Assembly: GCA_029059365.1 (NCBI GenBank)
Contig: JAIDVZ010000057.1
Span: 1-11,218, forward strand
Length of the DNA: 11,218 bases
Origin: Opitutales bacterium
Lineage (GTDB): Bacteria; Verrucomicrobiota; Verrucomicrobiia; Opitutales; JAIRKQ01
Direction: 5' to 3'
A program made the translations under genes and the position numbers. The notes under the pieces were generated by a model. It was not told the origin of the DNA, did not search any database, and worked only from the letters and a program-made list of their open reading frames with translations. Positions 1 to 6,985 of this stretch are shown here, piece after piece (position 1 is the stretch's first letter; each line of letters opens with the position of its first letter).

Positions 1-1034
1 ATCTAAAAAAATATCAACAATGGCTGATTGATTATATCAACGAACACCCGAATTTTGTTTATCCAAAATTCCGGACAAAACAAGTGCTGGAATTTTTGAA
101 AGAACCGATAAATGATTTGTGTATATCTCGTCCAAAAGAACGCTTATCATGGGGGATTGAACTACCATTTGACCGCGATTATGTGACGTATGTTTGGTTC
201 GATGCTCTTCTAAATTACATTTCTGGCACACTCATCAATAATCGACAAAAATACTGGCCAGCCGATTTACATGTTATCGGTAAAGATATCCTCGTCCCGG
301 CTCATGGGATATACTGGCCAATCATGTTGCATGCGCTTGGATTTCCATTGCCTCACACATTGCTCACACACGGTTGGTGGCTATGCTCGGGCGAAAAGAT
401 GTCCAAAAGCCTCGGCAATGTTGTCAATCCGATGGACTATGCCCATGAGTATGGCACTGATGCATTTAGATATTATTTGATTCGCGAAATGAGTGTCGGC
501 CAAGATTGCGACTTCAATCATGAACGATTTGTTATCCGATATACAACTGATCTAGGGAACGATCTCGGAAATTTGCTCAGTAGAACTGTGAACATGATAC
601 AGCGATACTGTAATGGTATCGTCCCAGCAATTAGTGATATGAACGATCCCCTCATCGAACAGTGGAGAGATACTAAAGATAAAGCATTAGCAAATTATAG
701 CGATTTTACATTCAATAATGCTCTTGAGCATATCTTCGCTTTTATAAGTGCAGTGAACAAATATATCGAACAACATTCACCATGGACACTTGCCAAATCA
801 ACAGACCTAGCAGATAAATCAAAACTTCAAACCATCTTGGGGATCACCGCAGAATCCCTACGTTTATCCGCATTTTTGCTATCTCCTGTGCTACCAAATT
901 CATCAAAGATGATACTGGATGCACTTGGATGTGATTGCGTAGTTAGCTGGGATAATCTGGAATTCGGGAACTCGTTGAATGGCAACAGTGTCGGCAATAA
1001 TGTTATTCTATTCCCTCGAAAAGAAAAGAAATAG
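1..1034 (+). CDS. metG: Methionyl-tRNA synthetase, 3' part (5' end outside window)
   Basis: Cytoplasmic class I aminoacyl-tRNA synthetase that charges tRNA-Met for initiation and elongation. The reading frame is open to the left edge (first whole codon at position 3), so the gene is cut by the window and the ATG at 84 is internal. The visible part begins in the catalytic domain with LKEPINDLCISRP and continues through the WGIELPFD segment. The signature KMSKS loop lies at 396-410 and is followed by LGNVVNP, with the helical anticodon-binding domain after it. About 210 residues follow KMSKS, with no room for a C-terminal tRNA-binding/dimerisation domain, so this is the short form (inference from length). 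The stop at 1032-1034 is two bases before the next gene, so the two are probably co-transcribed. Identification is secure. Confidence 0.97.
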   Translation, partial: LKKYQQWLIDYINEHPNFVYPKFRTKQVLEFLKEPINDLCISRPKERLSWGIELPFDRDYVTYVWFDALLNYISGTLINNRQKYWPADLHVIGKDILVPAHGIYWPIMLHALGFPLPHTLLTHGWWLCSGEKMSKSLGNVVNPMDYAHEYGTDAFRYYLIREMSVGQDCDFNHERFVIRYTTDLGNDLGNLLSRTVNMIQRYCNGIVPAISDMNDPLIEQWRDTKDKALANYSDFTFNNALEHIFAFISAVNKYIEQHSPWTLAKSTDLADKSKLQTILGITAESLRLSAFLLSPVLPNSSKMILDALGCDCVVSWDNLEFGNSLNGNSVGNNVILFPRKEKK

Positions 1035-1036
1035 AC

Positions 1037-1681
1037 GTGTATAGCTCGGTTAAAGTACAAAAAATTCATGGCTGGCGCAAGCTCCTGCTTTACCCACTTG
1101 TGCTGTGCCTTAAACTTTTTACACTGACCATACGGGTTCGTCCAACTGCGGAAATGGATGCAATTTTAAACAACTGCCCCGATCCTACAGTCGTCGCATT
1201 TTGGCACCAAAATTTGTTTTTAATCTGGAAAATAAACTACATGCTAAAAACCACACTGCCGATGTATGGGCTCATCAGTCCATCAACAGATGGAGCATGG
1301 TTGAGCGCATTTTTCCAAATTTTCAATATCAGGAACATTCGTGGATCCAGTAAAAGGGGCGGCTTGTCGGCCCTAAAAATGTTGCAACAAAAACTAAAAG
1401 AAGGGGCAAATGTTGCGATTACCCCAGATGGTCCACGTGGCCCAGCTAAACATATGAAACGCGGGGTTCCTTTGCTCGCACTTCAGACCCAAACAGATAT
1501 TTTTTTGATCGGTATGCATTTTTCATCGTACTGGAAGTTACATACTTGGGATGGTTTTATTATCCCAAAACCTTTCTCTAAAGTAATCGTTAATGGCAAA
1601 AAAATTCCGTATGAGGAATTTAAAGATCTTTCCGTTGATGCATTACGCACTAAATTAGAACAGGCTCTTGATTCTCTTTAA
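1037..1681 (+). CDS. DUF374-type lysophospholipid acyltransferase
   Basis: A 214-residue protein of the DUF374 branch of glycerolipid/lipid A-type acyltransferases, expected at the inner face of the inner membrane and transferring an acyl chain to a lipid acceptor; the acceptor cannot be told from sequence. Residues about 15-32 form a hydrophobic, probably membrane-associated helix. Family landmarks are WH at 56-57, SPSTDG at 81-86, RGSSKRGG at 102-109, TPDGPRGP at 129-136, and a W-D-F-x-x-P-x-PFS stretch near 171-181. The start is GTG at 1037, two bases after the metG stop. No in-frame ATG lies nearby (the ATG near 1069 is out of frame) and there is no clear Shine-Dalgarno sequence, only an A-rich run, so translation may be coupled to metG. 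Length fits the family. Physiological role is inferred. Confidence 0.85.
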   Translation: MYSSVKVQKIHGWRKLLLYPLVLCLKLFTLTIRVRPTAEMDAILNNCPDPTVVAFWHQNLFLIWKINYMLKTTLPMYGLISPSTDGAWLSAFFQIFNIRNIRGSSKRGGLSALKMLQQKLKEGANVAITPDGPRGPAKHMKRGVPLLALQTQTDIFLIGMHFSSYWKLHTWDGFIIPKPFSKVIVNGKKIPYEEFKDLSVDALRTKLEQALDSL

Positions 1682-1756
1682 ATTTTTAAACAAATTTGGC
1701 GATGTTTGCTATGGATCTGTGTACAAAGCAATAACGCGATCTTGGCGATTTTAATC

Positions 1757-1784
1757 TTGTAAAAAACTTTTTGATACCTTTAGT
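1757..1784 (+). promoter_or_regulatory. Weak candidate promoter for tRNA-Cys
   Basis: TTGTAA at 1757-1762 and TTTAGT at 1779-1784, separated by 16 bases, each match four of six sigma70-type consensus positions. They would start transcription about six bases before the tRNA. The surrounding AT richness makes chance matches likely. An 8-base direct repeat, TTGGCGAT, lies upstream at about 1696 and 1743, with no obvious meaning. Confidence 0.25.
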
Positions 1785-1792
1785 AAGCCAAT

Positions 1793-1871
<79 letters not shown>

Positions 1872-1886
1872 TTTTCGCATTATTCC

Positions 1887-1915
1887 TTGACAAGACAAAC
1901 CGCTCATTGTACCAT
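1887..1915 (+). promoter_or_regulatory. Sigma70-like promoter for malQ
   Basis: A perfect -35 box TTGACA (1887-1892) is followed after exactly 17 bases by TACCAT (1910-1915), four of six matches to TATAAT. Transcription would start near 1922, leaving a leader of about 65 bases before malQ. It lies just downstream of the tRNA, so malQ probably has its own promoter. Confidence 0.45.
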
Positions 1916-1986
1916 CCGCCACTCGATAATTTGATGTTTCATTGAAATAATTTTTATCTCAAAAAACTATAAGCGGAATAGGTAAC

Positions 1987-3513
1987 ATGAGCATAACGCA
2001 ACCAATACTACCTCGCAGTGCCGGGTGTTTCTTACATATAAGCTCTCTGCCAAGCGAACAAGGGATTGGATGTTTTGACGAACATGCAAAATCATTCATT
2101 AATTTTTTAAAAATGTGTGGAATGTCATACTGGCAAATATGTCCGCTAACCCCCACCAGTATCGGAAATTCACCATATCAAGGAGTATCAGCATTTGCGG
2201 GAAACCCGTACTTCATAAATTTAAAAGAACTCGTTTCACTCAAACTCTTGGAAAGATCTGAATTATCTACCTTGCGGAACCTTCCATCTGATCATGTCGA
2301 TTTTAGTGCGATATATGAACCGTTTTGGGCAGCACTACAGCAAGCATATAACCGATTTGTCGAAATCGGTACAAATTTCGATGATTTCCATAAATTTGTT
2401 CAACAAGAATCATACTGGTTGGAAGATTATTCTTTGTTTATGTCCTTAAAAATGGTTTTCAAAGGAATCGAGTGGACAAAATGGCCGAAAAAATTTCGTT
2501 CCTCAAAATCTGCAAAGAAAAATATTCAAATATTTCCACACATTGATCGGACGGTCCGATTTTATCAATTTGTACAATGGATATTTTTTAAACAATGGCA
2601 GGAATTAAGAAATCATGCTAACAAATCAGGCATAAAAATTATTGGCGATGTACCAATTTTTGTTGGGCTAGACAGCGCAGATGTATGGGCAAATCAACAA
2701 TTTTTTAAACTAAACAAGCTCGGAAGCCCAACGGTGGTTGCCGGGGTTCCGCCGGATGCATTCTCGAAAACCGGCCAACTGTGGGGCAACCCAGTATTTA
2801 ACTGGAGACGTCTGAAATATTCTGGTTACAAATGGTGGATAAACCGGCTGCAACACAGTTTCAAATTATATGATGTCGCGCGACTTGATCATTTTCGTGG
2901 ATTTCAAGCAAACTGGGAAGTGAAATCAGGTGAAGCAACTGCTGAACATGGGAAATGGGTAAAAACTGCTGGTAAACACTTTTTTACGGGACTTAATAAG
3001 AAGCTTCCCAATGCTCGTTTTATCGCGGAAGATCTTGGTGTGATCGACGATGAGACACAAAAATTATTATCATTCACTAAATTTCCTGGAATGAATGTCC
3101 TGCAATTTGCATTCGATGGACAGCCAAACAATAAATATCTTCCCCATTGTCACCAAAAAAACAGTATACTTTACTTAGGCACACATGATAACGATACTAC
3201 CCACGGGTGGTTCGACCATTTACAAGCAAAAAATAAAGGATATGTGCGTGACTATTTACGGACAGATTGCTCGGATGTCACGTGGGACATGATCAAATTA
3301 GCTTACGGATCGGTCGCAAATTTGTTGATCCTTACAATGCCAGATATATTAAATCTTGGTTCGGAGGCACGATTTAATACCCCGAATACAATGAACTCAA
3401 ACAACTGGGCATGGCGTGTAACTGATGAACAGCTGGAACAGATAAAAAGGTATAAAACAGACAATTATTTAAGATTCTTGGCAACGACCTATGGGCGTAT
3501 GTCTAATGAATAA
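1987..3513 (+). CDS. malQ: 4-alpha-glucanotransferase (amylomaltase, GH77)
   Basis: A cytoplasmic disproportionating enzyme that moves alpha-1,4-glucan segments between malto-oligosaccharides, releasing glucose and longer chains; it acts in glycogen or maltodextrin metabolism. The 508-residue length is the plain bacterial form without an N-terminal extension. The three GH77 catalytic acids are visible: nucleophile D301 in VARLDHFRGF, acid/base E348 in FIAEDLG, and D401 in LGTHDNDTTHGWF. Other family stretches are SPYQGVSAFAGNP near 62-74, IIGDVPIFVG near 218-227 and GVPPDAFS near 253-260. The ATG at 1987 fits the family N-terminus; upstream is only a weak GGAATAGG-like ribosome site. The 3' end overlaps the convergent lolA-like gene by 11 bases. 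No glycogen synthase or branching enzyme gene is adjacent; glgC lies about 3.5 kb away. Confidence 0.97.
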   Translation: MSITQPILPRSAGCFLHISSLPSEQGIGCFDEHAKSFINFLKMCGMSYWQICPLTPTSIGNSPYQGVSAFAGNPYFINLKELVSLKLLERSELSTLRNLPSDHVDFSAIYEPFWAALQQAYNRFVEIGTNFDDFHKFVQQESYWLEDYSLFMSLKMVFKGIEWTKWPKKFRSSKSAKKNIQIFPHIDRTVRFYQFVQWIFFKQWQELRNHANKSGIKIIGDVPIFVGLDSADVWANQQFFKLNKLGSPTVVAGVPPDAFSKTGQLWGNPVFNWRRLKYSGYKWWINRLQHSFKLYDVARLDHFRGFQANWEVKSGEATAEHGKWVKTAGKHFFTGLNKKLPNARFIAEDLGVIDDETQKLLSFTKFPGMNVLQFAFDGQPNNKYLPHCHQKNSILYLGTHDNDTTHGWFDHLQAKNKGYVRDYLRTDCSDVTWDMIKLAYGSVANLLILTMPDILNLGSEARFNTPNTMNSNNWAWRVTDEQLEQIKRYKTDNYLRFLATTYGRMSNE

Positions 3514-4318
3514 ATGTGTGATCTTTTAAAAAATCCTCTGAAAAAAAATTAGCATCCAAGTTTGAATAAACATCGAATTTTAGCATCGTGATTTTTATTT
3601 TTTTTCTCGTACATACGTCAATAAGCTCGAAAGTTTTAGGCACCCAATCCGAACCGCACTTTTTTAATCGTGCCAATTTTTGATAACGCACGAGGCGTTT
3701 ATGGTCATCAAGATATTCAATCTGTAATGGTTGATGAAATGCTCCGTCTATCGAAAATCGGATAAATTTCATGCCATCAGCTTGCCTATCAGCTGGAATT
3801 TCAACGATAAATTGTTGAGTCATTCGTCCACAAACATTCTTTGGACCACAATATTTTGGAGAATCGGTGCATACGATCGGCAGCAATAAATCATTGGGAC
3901 CATATTTAATATTTGGAATAAAAACACCCTGAGAATTTAGACGGTCATCGATATTTGACCACGACTTATCACGGGTCACCAAAAATTTACGCGAACCCGA
4001 ATCGTGATCTGAAAATTCTACGATAAATTTACCAGCTTTGTGCAGAATAACCCCATCATATGTCTCTGATTTACCCGCAACACGTGTCTCCACCTGAATA
4101 GAAGCAACATAATCCTCTAAAAAACGTTCAGAAAGAAAATTTTCCCAAAATTTTTTTGCTGCTAAATCCGGTAAAAACGACCCATGGACGGTGTGACCAT
4201 TTGCAACACAATCGACGTGTGCAAAAATCAGCACCAAAAAGAGAAGATACCTCCCGACACACGTAAGGGTGGATATTCTATTTGGTTGATGCTTTTGTAA
4301 CAATCGGAAGTGCATCAT
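3503..4318 (-). CDS. LolA-like outer membrane lipoprotein-sorting protein (putative)
   Basis: A 271-residue protein with an apparent Sec signal: a basic start, a hydrophobic core YLLFLVLIF (24-32) and a plausible signal peptidase I site after CVA (37-39). The mature part has alternating beta-strand character, a R-D-K-S-W-S-N stretch near 116-122, a Y-x-x-x-DLLLPIV segment and a CGPKNVCGR motif near 157-165. These resemble the periplasmic LolA-like lipoprotein-sorting family, which carries lipoproteins or lipids between membranes; I judge this from remembered family patterns. Mature cysteines are at 150, 157, 163, 221 and 236. It is last in a leftward run after secG, overlapping the secG end by 41 bases. 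The ATG at 4318 (or the adjacent 4315) is the only ATG before the signal core, and no clear Shine-Dalgarno precedes it. It could be another periplasmic beta-clam protein. Confidence 0.55.
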   Translation of the reverse strand: MMHFRLLQKHQPNRISTLTCVGRYLLFLVLIFAHVDCVANGHTVHGSFLPDLAAKKFWENFLSERFLEDYVASIQVETRVAGKSETYDGVILHKAGKFIVEFSDHDSGSRKFLVTRDKSWSNIDDRLNSQGVFIPNIKYGPNDLLLPIVCTDSPKYCGPKNVCGRMTQQFIVEIPADRQADGMKFIRFSIDGAFHQPLQIEYLDDHKRLVRYQKLARLKKCGSDWVPKTFELIDVCTRKKIKITMLKFDVYSNLDANFFSEDFLKDHTFIH

Positions 4319-4577
4319 TTGTGGTATGTGAATTATGCGCGACGTACGCCATGGACAGAAGTAAAGATGCTACGAAAAAGACAATTGTTCCATAAATCGC
4401 CCACCTCGTCAAAACTTTAGTAGTTTCCCCGCCAAATGCCGATTCTGCGGCTCCACCACCTAGTGCTGATCCTAATCCGGAATTCACGCTCGGCCTCTGC
4501 ATCAATATGACTAAAACAACAAATACACCGGTACACACCAAAATAAAAGTCAGCAAAAAAACAAACAACGTGAACAT
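4278..4577 (-). CDS. secG: Preprotein translocase subunit SecG
   Basis: A small inner-membrane subunit of the SecYEG channel that assists SecA-driven protein export. The 99-residue product has two membrane helices, about residues 3-26 and 56-79, joined by the diagnostic loop with LMQRPSVNSGLGSALGGG and the AFGG-x-x-TTKVLTRW segment. A longer reading back to a TTG at 4631 is possible, but the family begins right at the first helix, so the ATG at 4577 is chosen. It starts 40 bases after the truA stop and its end overlaps the lolA-like start by 41 bases. No strong ribosome site is seen. The polar tail after helix two (about 20 residues) is short and unremarkable. Confidence 0.92.
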   Translation of the reverse strand: MFTLFVFLLTFILVCTGVFVVLVILMQRPSVNSGLGSALGGGAAESAFGGETTKVLTRWAIYGTIVFFVASLLLSMAYVAHNSHTTNDALPIVTKASTK

Positions 4578-4617
4578 AGCCCGACTCTGGCCACGACATA
4601 CAAAAAGGCAAGAAAAT

Positions 4618-5355
4618 TTAGTATTCCACAAACTCTAAGAATAGCCCATGCGCCGGTGCGACTTCAATATTTTGCGTACGTTTGCCACTTATGAGCATGC
4701 CATACAGCTCATCTGCGGTTAGCTTATTTAACCCAACCATGACGAATCCACCAACCATCATGCGCACCATCTTGTACAAATAACCCGAACCAATAGTTAC
4801 AAAGGTTACCATATTACCTATACGCGAGAATTGCATAACGTGCATAGTTTTAACTGGATCATGCTGCTCACCATCTTCACGATTCGCCCCAAAAGCTGAA
4901 AAATCATGCGTCCCACAAAATTTAACAGCAACTGATTGCATACTCTTAACATCTAATCGTCTGTTTCCCAAACACCAATTATAGCGATAACCAAAAGCAT
5001 CTGCGAAGTCCTCTAGTAAATAATATTTGTAACACTTCTGTTTTACCGAAAAACGAGCATTAAATTCCTTCGAAACATGCTCTGCTGAAATAATTCGTAT
5101 AGTTGGTGGGATGCCACATCTCAGGGCACGCAATAATTGCCAAGATTCATGTTCCCAGTCAGCATCAAAATGAAAAACTTGTCCGCGTGCATGTACACCA
5201 GCATCTGTACGTCCACTGCCATATATTTTGATTCTCGATCCAAAAATTTCTGACAATCGCTTCTCGATATAATCTTGTATCGTGTTACGGTTTGGCTGGC
5301 TTTGCCAGCCACAAAATTCGGTACCATCATACTGGCATACACACTTCCACCTCAT
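4618..5355 (-). CDS. truA: tRNA pseudouridine(38-40) synthase TruA
   Basis: Converts uridines 38-40 in the anticodon arm of many tRNAs to pseudouridine, in the cytoplasm. The 245-residue length is normal for the family. The N-terminus MRWKCVCQYDGTEFCGWQ is typical. The catalytic aspartate is D51 in GSGRTDAGVHARGQV. The core KCYKYYL strand, the GTHDFSAF segment near 146-155 and the GSGYLYKMVRMMVG segment near 193-206 are all present. The ATG at 5355 gives the family start exactly. It lies 10 bases after the stop of the upstream transporter gene, consistent with one leftward operon. Function is established by family. Confidence 0.98.
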   Translation of the reverse strand: MRWKCVCQYDGTEFCGWQSQPNRNTIQDYIEKRLSEIFGSRIKIYGSGRTDAGVHARGQVFHFDADWEHESWQLLRALRCGIPPTIRIISAEHVSKEFNARFSVKQKCYKYYLLEDFADAFGYRYNWCLGNRRLDVKSMQSVAVKFCGTHDFSAFGANREDGEQHDPVKTMHVMQFSRIGNMVTFVTIGSGYLYKMVRMMVGGFVMVGLNKLTADELYGMLISGKRTQNIEVAPAHGLFLEFVEY

Positions 5356-5365
5356 GGTCGCTAAT

Positions 5366-6673
5366 TTATGCCTTAATTTTGTATCTTTGGCTGGTCTTGT
5401 TCCAGTTTAACATGAAGAAAAATGCACCAGCTGCACCACAGAGAATGAAAAACAAGAATGCAAAATCCCATCCCCATTTATCCGCAATCTTTCCAACTCC
5501 CCAACCAGATACCGCACCACCGAAATAGCCAAACATCCCAGTCATACCATTACCAGTGGCAGCTGCTCGACGCGATCCAAATTCCGCACCAGCGATTCCG
5601 ACAAGGGTTTGTGGCCCGTATACAAAAAATCCAATGATAAACAAAAAGACTGTGTTCATTGCCAAGGATGTTGAAGGTGTCTTCCAAAAGAAAAATAGCG
5701 CAATTATTAAACAAATTGTAAAATAAAATGCTGCACAATTTCTGCGCCCACCAAACAATTTATCCGATGACCAACCGGCAATTATTCCGCCAATCGATCC
5801 CATGAATTCAAAAGCGACATTTTGCCAAGCTGCGCCAACAATATCCGTTCCACGGGCTTCTTGTAAAAAGGTAGGTGCCCAATAGAAAAAACCCATTCTT
5901 ATGGTGTAGACAAAAAAATTGGCCATACACACAAACCAAAGAGCTTTATTGGGCAAAATATGCTCAAATATTACCTCTTTAAACGTGACATCCTCGTGTG
6001 CAAGGTGTGCATCATCTGGCTCCAAATTTTCTTTATCTTCTATAGACGGTAAACCTAATGATTGTGGGCTGTCACGCAATCGTTCAAACAACACCACCGA
6101 TATTAACAATACCAATATGGCAGGTACAATAAAAACCGATCTCCAGCCAAAATGTATCGATAGGTGTGCTCCGAGAAGTAAAATAACTATACTGCCGATC
6201 TGATGTGAAGCATTAACGATCCCCCACTTTGTTCCTAATTCGCTCGGGGGATACCATTGCGTCATTAAGCGCGTTACAGGCGGCCAACCCGTGGACTGAA
6301 ACGCACCGTTTAAGGCATAAAAAAATACAAAAACCGGTAATGAATTTGCCAATCCAATACACAAGCTACAAACTGCACATCCGATTAAACCGATGGTCAT
6401 AAAATATCGTGCATTGGTACGGTCGCAAATCATACCACTGACAAATTTCCCGATTCCATAAATCAGAGCAAATGCAGTAAACACCCATCCTATTTCCGCT
6501 CGTGAATATCCCAACTCTGCTAACATTTGAGGGGTCGCTATCTGAAAATTCTGTCTAACGAGATAGAAAGCGGCATAACCCAAAATCAGCGAATAGAGTA
6601 TACGTGTTCTCCAGTATTGGTATTGGTAATTTATGTCCTCTTGTCGCGTCTTTTTTCGGAAAAAATGTAGCAT
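5366..6673 (-). CDS. Organophosphate:phosphate antiporter (UhpT/UhpC/GlpT-like MFS)
   Basis: A 435-residue inner-membrane transporter of about twelve helices in the organophosphate:phosphate antiporter branch of the major facilitator superfamily. It probably imports a phosphorylated sugar or glycerol phosphate in exchange for phosphate. The family loop GKFVSGMICDRTNAR is at 75-89. R40 in YLVRQNF and R259 in YTIRMGFFYW sit where the two phosphate-binding arginines lie in GlpT and UhpT, so the transport site looks intact. A hydrophilic acidic loop at about 206-230 divides the two halves. The sequence alone does not separate hexose phosphate from glycerol-3-phosphate; divergent glgC favours hexose phosphate (inference). 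It is first in the leftward run with truA 10 bases on. The ATG at 6673 is preceded by AAAAG only, not a real Shine-Dalgarno sequence. Confidence 0.85.
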   Translation of the reverse strand: MLHFFRKKTRQEDINYQYQYWRTRILYSLILGYAAFYLVRQNFQIATPQMLAELGYSRAEIGWVFTAFALIYGIGKFVSGMICDRTNARYFMTIGLIGCAVCSLCIGLANSLPVFVFFYALNGAFQSTGWPPVTRLMTQWYPPSELGTKWGIVNASHQIGSIVILLLGAHLSIHFGWRSVFIVPAILVLLISVVLFERLRDSPQSLGLPSIEDKENLEPDDAHLAHEDVTFKEVIFEHILPNKALWFVCMANFFVYTIRMGFFYWAPTFLQEARGTDIVGAAWQNVAFEFMGSIGGIIAGWSSDKLFGGRRNCAAFYFTICLIIALFFFWKTPSTSLAMNTVFLFIIGFFVYGPQTLVGIAGAEFGSRRAAATGNGMTGMFGYFGGAVSGWGVGKIADKWGWDFAFLFFILCGAAGAFFFMLNWNKTSQRYKIKA

Positions 6674-6735
6674 CTTTTGTAAACTGGTGATTTAAAGATT
6701 CGTTTGCAATATAAAAACAATGGCATTCTTTGTTA

Positions 6736-6744
6736 TTTATAGCA
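6736..6744 (-). promoter_or_regulatory. Candidate extended -10 promoter for antiporter-truA-secG-lolA run
   Basis: Read leftwards, TTGCTATAAAT contains TG-C-TATAAA, an extended -10 element with five of six matches to TATAAT. It would start transcription near 6729, about 56 bases before the antiporter ATG. No good -35 box is visible, which extended -10 promoters can tolerate. Confidence 0.38.
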
Positions 6745-6822
6745 ACTGAGCTCAAATTTTCCTTGTGCCCCAAAATGTACCAAAAAAGATTAAAATTTGA
6801 AAAATTTTGCTTGACCATTGAT

Positions 6823-6831
6823 TGCTATATA
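6823..6831 (+). promoter_or_regulatory. Candidate extended -10 promoter for glgC
   Basis: TTGCTATATAT contains TG-C-TATATA, an extended -10 element nearly identical to the leftward one 79 bases away. Transcription would start near 6838, giving a leader of about 150 bases. The TTGACC at 6811-6816 is too close (9 bases) to serve as its -35 box. Confidence 0.35.
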
Positions 6832-6834
6832 TCA

Positions 6835-6854
6835 CCAAAAACTGGACTTTTTGG
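6835..6854. repeat. Operator-like inverted repeat at presumed glgC start site
   Basis: CCAAAAA (6835-6841) and TTTTTGG (6848-6854) are perfect inverted arms around a six-base centre. The repeat begins four bases after the candidate -10 element, so it would overlap the transcription start, a usual place for a repressor operator. It is not followed by a T-run in either direction that would make it a convincing terminator. Regulatory role is inference. Confidence 0.35.
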
Positions 6855-6985
6855 GGGTAAATCGAACAACCTGTTATCGTGAAGATAGTTTATACCCGTG
6901 AACAGCTTCATTATCAAGTTTGTAAAAAAAATTTTAATTTAGTTTATTTGACTAATTGCAAAAAATCTGTAGGCTGACAGGCAAC

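Larger units (their letters stand above)
6674..6985. promoter_or_regulatory. Divergent control region between antiporter gene and glgC
   Basis: About 310 AT-rich bases without a credible gene. It holds a candidate extended -10 promoter facing each gene, a 7-base inverted repeat next to the glgC-side promoter, and four copies of CCAAAA (6770-6775, 6780-6785 and 6835-6840 on +, 6849-6854 on -). The sequence from about 6860 to 6985 would be glgC leader. It shows CTGTT/AACAG (6871-6875 and 6901-6905), too weak to call a riboswitch. Confidence 0.5.

Noticed and set aside
6555..6818. An 87-codon minus-strand frame covering the antiporter start and part of the control region.
   Set aside because: Half of it is the antiporter gene read out of frame, it has no family resemblance and it would run through the candidate promoter.
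6871..6909. A possible leader structure before glgC using CTGTT/AACAG and nearby GAAG/CTTC.
   Set aside because: The arms are short, the loop is about 25 bases and the two pairings cross one another; no known riboswitch pattern is recognised.
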